From Gerris lacustris (Eukaryota > Arthropoda > Insecta > Hemiptera > Gerridae): a stretch of 64,000 nt of DNA. The notes beneath the pieces are model-generated. The model was given only the letters and a program-made list of their open reading frames with translations. It ran no database searches and was not told the origin of the DNA. The stretch lies in assembly GCA_951217055.1 (NCBI GenBank), contig OX578286.1:34876345-34940344 (forward strand), in the 5' to 3' direction. The translations under genes were made by a program, and so were the position numbers. Of this stretch, positions 14,501 to 24,373 are shown in pieces. The stretch's first letter is position 1. Each line of letters starts with the position of its first letter.

Positions 14501-17500
14501 TTACGAACAGATAGATTGATATAGTGTCGCTACCAGGACACTACATTTTAAATATAATGTATTATACTTAATAAATTATTAAATTGGATTAATTATTTAT
14601 TTATAATATTATTTTGACAGTAATTGTTAAAGAATTTTCTTGTTATAAAGAGTTAAATGTGTTCTGTATTGCAGATTTTGTTTGTATTGTAGTATTTGAT
14701 AAGAATACTGCTTTTAAGTTATCGATTATTATTATTTTATTCAATAATTTTAATAAGTCTTATATTTTATATGGTGTTACTAATTGAATAATGTTTTCAT
14801 GACTAGTATATAGATAGTAGTTTATAGACTAGTATATAGATGATTAGTATATATAGACTAGTATATAGATAGTAGTATATAGATAGTAGTATATAGATAG
14901 TACTATATAGACTAGTATATAGATGATTAGTATATAGACTAGTATATAGATGACTAGTATTATAGATAGTAGTTTATAGACTAGTATATATAGATGATTA
15001 GTATATAGATAGTTTATAGACTAGTATATAGATGACTAGTATATAGATAGTAGTATATAGACTAGTATATAGATTAGTATATAGATGACTAGTATATAGA
15101 TAGTAGTATATAGATTAGTATATAGATGACTAGTATATAGATGGTATAGTTCAGGGGTGGGCGCGCATGAGGTCAATGAAAGCCGAATTCTGGTTGTTTA
15201 TGTATTATAAAGAGCTTAAGAGCCACACTATAATTACATAATAAGTAATTTAGAAATTAAAATTTAATTTATTAATATATTCGCATATTCTACACAAGTC
15301 TTAAGTGCTATGTAAAGTACACATAAATGAAAATACAATTAAGAGAGAGACAATCCAAATAATTATTTTTTAAAAAATTAATAATTAATATAAAATAAAC
15401 ATTGAGCGAAGAACTTTAGTATAATATTGGAAATATAACGTAAATAAGTTGATTATACCAAAAAAATTAAAAATAAGCTTTTATTCGTATTCTTCTCAGC
15501 AAACCCTTTCATTTGATACCCATATCATGGGTGTGCTTAAAAAATAACCAGTCCGCCATCTTGGACAGTCACTTAGCTAACCATGCCTTGTCATCTAAAC
15601 TAAACGTGTACGCAAAATTTCAATTCAATTGGTTGAAGATATCTGCTTTAAAATTCAGTTGCAAGATCTGACCCGAACATACATACATACAAACCTTGCA
15701 AGTTAAATAAAAGCTTGAAAAAATTGTCAAACTCGCCCGCAGCAATTCTGTGAGATGATGATTGGACATCTACTAAGAACAATACTTTGACATCACGAAC
15801 TTCATTGAGTAGTACAAAGATTCACAGCAATAAGTTGTACCAAAAAATTAAATCAAACAGCAAGCAGGTTTCTTTAAGTCTGTATATTTTAATTGTGGCA
15901 CAAGTTACTAAAATTTAACTGAAGAAGTAGATTTGTTCTGCATTTGCAATGCCTCATCCTCTTTCACCTCCAATAACTCAAATTTCTTTGAATGTGCCAA
16001 TTGTTCAATAAGTATTTCAGACATTTGAAATCTATCTTCAATAATATCACAAATAAGTTGGTTTACAAAATATGCAAATGTTGATTTAAAAGCCGCATGC
16101 AGCTATGAGTACCGCATTTGCACACTTCACGAAAAGCCGCATGCAGCTATGAGTACCACATTTGCACACTTCACGAAAAGCCGCATGCAGCTATGAGTAC
16201 CGCATTTGCACACTTCACGAAAAGCCGCATGCAGCTATGAGTACCGCATTTGCACACTTCACGAAAAGCCACATGCAGCCATGAGTACCGCATTTGCACA
16301 CTTCACGAAAAGCCGCATGCAGCTATGAGTACCGCATTTGCACACTTCACGAAAAGCCGCATGCAGCTATGAGTACCGCATTTGCGTACCCATGGTATAG
16401 TCTTTTAGACTAATGATCGACAAATAAACTTATTAATACGTTCATACAAATGATGTCATCGAGTAGATGATTAATGATTATCCAGGAGATAGTGTGCATA
16501 AAAATGAATTACTAACATCAAATTAGAATCTTTTGTATAAGTTAGTTGTTTAGTATCCTCCAAAAATTTGTGGTCAGCAAAGTTAGTCCATGGGAAATAA
16601 TTTGCCTGTTAGATGCAGCAACTTACAGTAATATGACGCAAAACTCAAGGTGACTTTTATTTATTTGTTTATATTTTTTTTTATGATGGGTAATTTTTGA
16701 ATGTATGTTATTAAAAAGTGGACATTGACCGATATTTGTATTGATTCGATCGAGTTATTAGCTGCGTTTTGTCACGAATCTATCAACCTTCATGCTACAA
16801 TGTTATGTGTTTTCAATCGATACAGATTTTAATCTAAAATAGAATTATTTCATTTATATATATATATAATGACCTGTATATAGATGCCCATATATATATA
16901 CAGGGTGACCCGCGATAAAATGTCATAAAGAAACTGGTGGATTCTAAAATTCTCCAATACTACACCTCTTACCATAATACACCTTGAAGCAAATCATGTA
17001 GAGAATCGAATTAGACTAATTCTACCTCTCTTCATCAATATCCTTAAGGAATTCGACAGTTGATAGGGATCATCGTATTAGGTCGAATAATGAAATAACA
17101 AGGACGTAGAAATTTAAATTTCGCTGAATATTTGATTATTTCGCTGGCTTGGTGTACATAGCTGGGGATTGGTATCATTCAACGAAAAATTCAATTATCT
17201 GCAAAGTTTGCTTCAAGATGTATGGAAAATTCTAATTATGGCATCAATTTCTCAAGAACTACGCTTTGAAATAATGAACACTTATGAAATATTTAACGTA
17301 AAATTTCGCGTAGTATACGCACAATTTTTACCGTCATATTATGGGGTGCATACTATATGCGAGTGAAACCAATTCCTGAAAAGTCGCAGCCCTAAATTTA
17401 GCCTGCGTAGAAATAATTTCTGCGATAGTCGCCCAGCGACTATCGCTATTTATTGAAACTTATGTAATTAAAATTTTTAATATGAATAATAATTATATAT

Positions 17501-20500
17501 TACCTTTTACTTAATAAATGTAATTGATCCTTTCCTAGTGAAGCCCATATGCCTTGCAGCCCTGCCAACTCCTCTAAACAGAACAGAAAAATTAATTAAT
17601 AAATAGCAATAATTAAATAAATTAATGTATAATTATATTATATAAATGAAAAGAATAAGCTCGAAATGGTTACAGAAATGTAAAGCAGTACTTTAATAAA
17701 TAAGTAGTTGTTTTGACTAAGATTTTGTGGTAGCACTTCATTATTATGACTAGAGAGGTTGGTAGAAAGTAACACAACAATATTGTCACCACAATTTTAT
17801 AGTAAAACTCACAAATGTAATTTCATCTTCAGTGTGCGTGTTAACTTAGTAAGAGTGAGTCTAGTTAGCTTAGTACAGAAATTCACTCTTACTAATAAGT
17901 AAACACGCAACACTGAAGATGATATTATATGTCGAAATCGGTTGTGAATTTTAATATAAAATGGTGGTGACAATATTAGGTTTGTTCCAACCACCAGTTC
18001 CGAATCAGTTTCGGATTAGTCCGTGATTGACGTAATGCGCATGCGCGATCATTGACCGTTGGGAATTGATTTGTGATTTCGTTTTTGTTGGAACGCTCCT
18101 TTCTCAAACCAAACTGTTTGCCGTGGTAGGTTTTAGCACTGTTATCAGAACAACTTTTTGAGTTGATCGTTTATGTGATTTTGCGTTCCTGTGCTATCGA
18201 AAATACCTGAACTTATTAATATTAAAGATATGGATGATGGATAAGTCAATAGTTGATGAAGATAAGTACCAGTCGCTTAAATCAGGGCCTGATTTAGGCC
18301 GCCTAGGGGCTCGCACAACAAGGGGGCGCCACACCACAAAAGTTTTATTTTCTAATGCTAATTAAGCTCGAAAGTTGGAAGTAAAACCTACATACTCATA
18401 GAGGATATGACGAAAATACATGCACACATTTTAGAAATGTTTATTTAATACGTGAATTCACGATTTCATTTCGATTTACGCAATTCACAATTTTCGGGCT
18501 TACTGAGGTGAGCCAGTTTTAGTAGACTCACGGCACACTCGTATTCGTATTTTTATTGATATAATCCTAAATGCTCTTTTGTTTTAAAAAAACAAATATT
18601 AATCTTAGTCCAGTTAACGAAAGAAATATTGCGGAAATAAATCGGATTCTTTCGATATTTGTTTGAAAATGGAATAAGTATCAAAAGTCCGGAAAATAGG
18701 TCCAATTTTTATTTTTTTCAGAAATATCTAGAAAATGCCAATTATATGCACAAAAATTCATCGTCGCATTCGTACAATAACATTTTAAAAAGAACAGTTG
18801 ATTCGCAAGAAAGGAGAATAATTATAATAGGCGAGCGAAATCAAAACAAAAACAATGAAGCGGAGCGGAAGGTTACGTTTCTGTTCACCCAAACTCAATC
18901 CCAAACTACTAGTCCCTGCCGCCGATCGCTGACTGCTCTGACTGGTTCCAAACTAATCCGTGATTCAATCAGAGCGTGGTTGGAACAGCCGATTAACAGT
19001 CGGAGTCAGTCAGAGTTTGAGTTTGGGCTCGTTGGAACTCTTTTTTTCAAATGCGCATGCGTCGTACAGTTCCAAACCAGTTTGAAGAGTGGTTGGAACA
19101 AACCTATTATTGTATTTGTTTCTTCCAACCTCTCTAACTCTCTAGTCATAATTATTAATCTAAAACTAAGAGTGACAGTGATTGACTGATTGACTGGCTG
19201 ATCACTAATTCTCCTACTTCCCATTGACATAGAGATTTAAAATTTGGTACATAGATAGAGTGTACCATAAATAGAAAAGTGCGGCCATTTTTATTTCGAT
19301 ATATAGCCGCCATATTGAATTATAGCCACCATGTTGGATTTAAACACACACAATTATCTCAGCTTCCAGTGGACTTAGAGGTCTGAAATTTGGTACATAG
19401 TCTTATGGTAGCTAAAAAAGAAAATTAAAAGTAATTTCACTTCAATATATGGCCGCCATATTTGATTATAACCACCATCTTGGATTTAATAACACTCTAT
19501 TAAATCTACTTGTCCTGTATGACCCTGGCAGTTGATCGGGACTAAAACCCCCCCAAAAAAGAAAAATAACACTCTATTATCTCAGCTTCCAGTGGACCTA
19601 GAGATCTGAAATATGGTACATAGACTTATAGTAGCTAAAGAAGAAAATTGAAAGTACTTTCACTTCAACATGTGGCCGCCATCTTTGATTATAACCGCCC
19701 TCTTGGATTTAATTACAGATAATTATCTTAGCTTCAAGTGCACATACAGATCTGAAAGTTGGTCCATAGACTCATTGAATAATTGAAAATTATAAAATAA
19801 AAAAATTGAAGTTAAATTTATTACATAATTTCTTTTTTAAATTAAAATATATATTACAGTTAAACAAAATGCATTATCTAAATAACATCTGCAAAGTACT
19901 TAGATAAATATAAAAATTAATGGGTTAAATTCATTTTTAATGAAAAACATATTATATGACAAACATATAAACAGCTGGACATATATTTAATTTAGATAAA
20001 ATGTTTAAAAATAAGCATAAAAAAAATACCTACTTGTAATAAAATAAGAAATTATGTAACAATAAAGATATATTAATTATATTGTTTTAATTATTTTTCA
20101 CACATAGCGCCAACTGTATATATATATACATACATAAAAATAAGAGTGACAGTGACTGACTGCTCATTAATTCTCCTACTTCCCATTGACATAGAGATTT
20201 GAAATTTGGTACATAGATAGAGAAGTGCGGTCATTTTGATTTCGATATATGACCACCATATTGAATTATAGCCGCCATCTTGCTTGTCACTAAAATTATC
20301 TTAATTTTAGTTCGTACAGCGCCTGCAGCCGCAGCCTAATCTCTGATTAGGCAACGGCGGCAGAGAACAGGGGACTGCAGCGAGCAGGAGGTAGAAGGAC
20401 TAAATTTTGGATAATTTTAGCGACAAGTACCCAGGTGGCGAATTTGACGAGGGGGAGGTGAGGGGAGCGGTAGAAAGGAGGGGGAATTATTAGATACTTT

Positions 20501-23500
20501 GCTATAACTATAGGTGTGGTATATTTATGCTCGTGGCAATAATTTTTGTTCTACATTTTTCTTATTGTTGTCATTTATTGTTATCAATTTAAATCGAATT
20601 AATATTTTGTTAAGCTCGTGTCTTAATTAAAGTTGTAAATATATCAATGTTTTATTATTATTATTGAATGCACTTGGGTTAATTGGGGTTTATTTTTATC
20701 ATGTATTGATATCGTATATACTTGGATTTAATGTTACCTTTTGAAAATGTATACTTTTCCATATTTCAAAACCGATCTAATCTGTTCTAAAGAGGTTTGT
20801 GGAAGAGTAAATCGGAGAGTGTCTGGAAAAACAAAAGATTTATGGGATAGTAGGTAAATCAGAGGATCACCGGAAAATCAAGTCAAGAGAAATGTGAAGA
20901 AAATCAGAGGAACACCGTTAAATCAAGAGATACATGGAATTGTAAATGAAAGAATCACTGGAAAACTAAAAGATTTATGGGATAGTTATAATCAGTGGAT
21001 CACCAGAAATCCAAGAGATTTATGGAATAGTAAATAGGAGGATCACCGGAAAATCAAGAGATTCATGAACATGAAATAGTAAATCAGAGGATCACCGGAA
21101 AATCAAGAGTTTCATGAAATAATAAATGAAAGGATCAACGGAAAACAAAGAGATTTCTGAAATAGTAAATCGGAGGATCACCGGAAAATCAAGATATATA
21201 TATATATGGAATAGTAAATCAGAGGATCGCCGGAAAATCAAGATATATATATGGAATAGTGAATCAGAGGATCACCGGAAAATCAAGAGATACACGGAAT
21301 AGCAAATGAAAGAATCACCGAAAAACAAAGAGATTTGTGGAAGAGTAAATCGGAGAATCACTGGAAAACAAAAAGATTTATGGGATAATTAATCAGTGGA
21401 TCACCGGAAATCCAAGAGATTTATGGAATAATACTTCAGGATCACCAGAAAATCAAGAGATATATGGAATAATAAATAGGAGGATCACCGGAAAATCAAG
21501 AGATTCATGAACATGAAATAGTAAATCAGAGGATCACCGGAAAATCAAGAGTTTCATGAAATAATAAATCAAAGGATCACCGGAAAATCAAGAGATTCAT
21601 GGATTAAAATTTAATCAGGTATGTGTTAAAATGTATTACCTGAATGTGAATAGCCTAAATATGAAAACAGATGTTAGTGTTAGTGTCGCGAACTCCTCGC
21701 CTGACCAAGCCTTACTGGAGCCAATTTTATACTTTACCTCATATTCTGACCCCCCTTCATGGAATATTTGCCTTGCAAATCAACCTCCCCTCTGGAGTTT
21801 TGGCCTAGATATGAACCAACCACCTTTCATACACGAAGGGGGGGGGGGGGAGTGGATGTTAAATAAAGATAAATCCCTCTGTAAGTTAATTTTAATAAAA
21901 AACCATATCTTTTGAATAATATTTTTATTGAGTGGTTTTCAGTACTTTCATAAAATAGAAACCAGTATATTTAATTACGGAATGGAACTTTAATTTTAAT
22001 AAAATAATCGTAATGGACAAAGATTCACAAGGTTTAAACTATTTACTAGTTAAAATAAACTGAAAATCGATGGTAATTATAATAGGAATATAAATTCAGT
22101 CCGATTCAACCCGCATTAACCTTTCTCATAAAATAATAATAATAATAATAAAGCCTTTATTACTCCTTGTTACATAATAAACAAAAAAAAGGATCTTCTG
22201 AAGGAAAATACTGATTTAAATAAAATTATAATTAGATATAAGAGACATAGTGGGTACGGTCTGAAGAAAAAACTTGTTTACCAACTAGTTTTGTGATAGC
22301 TATTTACGTACCTAGAGCAGTAAGGGCGTTATTACAGGCCGAGGGCGAAGTTTGAAAGCACGAGTGTGTTTAACGCCCGAGGCCTGTCATGTCGCTTACT
22401 GCTCGTGGTGCGTACACTATTTTATCTACGATTGTTACAAAATATAAACATTGTATCTCTGTTTAGATGCGTAGAAAGTGATTCTTTACGTACTTGCATT
22501 CATTGCTCATGTGCGTCTCATAATTCTTCAACTTTACGCACGATTAGCGAGTTTGTTAAATGTAAATAACAAAACTAATTTTATGTTTGTTTAATAAAAG
22601 TAACTGTTTATATCGAGTTTTTTTTGTGAAAATAAATGAGGGATTTAAGTGATTATGACGAATATGAGGAGAATAATACGGCTCCCGAAATAATTAATTC
22701 GGCACAAAATACAACTAATGATAATGAATTAATGTCATCTTTATCAAAAGATAAATACGAACTTGCATACAGGAAATTTATTATATTTTTCTGTATTTAT
22801 TATTAAAATCTAACAATCGTAGATAAAGTACGGTACGCAACTCGTAGGAAAACTGCATTTTGCATTGCTCGTGTGGTTTTACTACCCTCGCATGCAAAAT
22901 GCTACTTTCCGCACTCGACGCGTAATGTACTATTACATGTTTAGTAATTAGTTTACATGTGGTGGGCGATAAAATAGTGTACGCACCACGAGCAGTAAGC
23001 GACATAACAGGCCTCGGGTGTTAAACGCACTCGGGCTTTCAAACTTGTAATAACGCCCTTACTGCTCTAGGTACGTAAATAGCTATTACATCGTCAAATC
23101 GTCAGGGTAAATATTTTTCTTCAGACCGTACCTCACTAACTCTCTCATATCTACACTTTAACGGTTGCTAATATCACACACACACACTTAAAAGCAACCA
23201 ATAAATATACAACCTCAAACCAAAGTACATTATCACACTCACCATAAATTCCCGTTATATTGGTGACAGCGGTATCATAATACGAACCCACGCCTCTTAA
23301 AGAGGTTAAGTGCCTAGCGCCGCACTACACTTTTCGCCACTACAGGCAAGGTGGCTTTTGACCACCCCAGTGTCGTAGGAATTCAATTTTAAATGGGTGG
23401 AAGCGGATAATTTGCAGGAGGGAGTGGGTATAATCGTGGTAGAAACTATGATTACATGAAAACTATTTTCTTCATTATCAACCATATCGTCTAGACTTTT

Positions 23501-24295
23501 TAGATAAAATAAAAACTGTCCCTATACCACTGGGCCCCCCTAATGGTATATGTATTTGTAAAATAAAGAGACTTATACGATACTTCTTTAGATTGTTACT
23601 CCCCAATATTTTTTAGAATATAAATGACTTTGACTAAATAACTATTAAGACAAAGGGATGTTTAGTCCAATGTATACTTTGGGACAAAGGAATATCACAC
23701 TTCTGTTTTAATAAGGGGAGTAACAGTCTAAAGAAGGGCAGTCTGTGTGTGTGTCTATACCTTCTTTAGATTGTTACTGACCTCTGTTTTTTGTAAGGGG
23801 AGTAACAATCTAAAGAAGTGCCTGAAAATGAAACAGATGGTGTTAAAGGAAATGTGCTCGATCTTATGAAGTAATAATTTCTAACTTTTGTTCTCTCGAC
23901 CAAAGATATAGGTAGTTTTCATTCACAGAATTTAGAATCAATAAAGTTGCTGAGTCAGTATCATCACTTTCTTTACACCTTTAACACTGTGATAATAAAT
24001 TGACAATATGATCACCGATAAAGTGAGACCTGTTGACTCATTTAGAAATATTAAATCCATGGTTAAATGCTTCTCGACCCTGGCATAAGGTTTTATGCAA
24101 TTGATTTATTTGGTTAAATTAATGCAATTATTGATCGCTGCGGTTTCACCTCGAACCCCCCTAATTAACATTTCAGGGTTTTTTACGTCCCCCCCCCCTC
24201 AGTTCGTCCCAATCATTAGATACTAGACAATATTCGACAATAAAAAGCTTTATATTATAACAGATTTATGAATATGAGATATGTTTGAATGTATG

Positions 24296-24373
<78 letters not shown>

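Noticed and set aside
18659..19189. 176-codon plus-strand frame as a gene
   Set aside because: It lies inside and runs over the right edge of a mobile element, has no recognisable motif and crosses the terminal inverted repeat.
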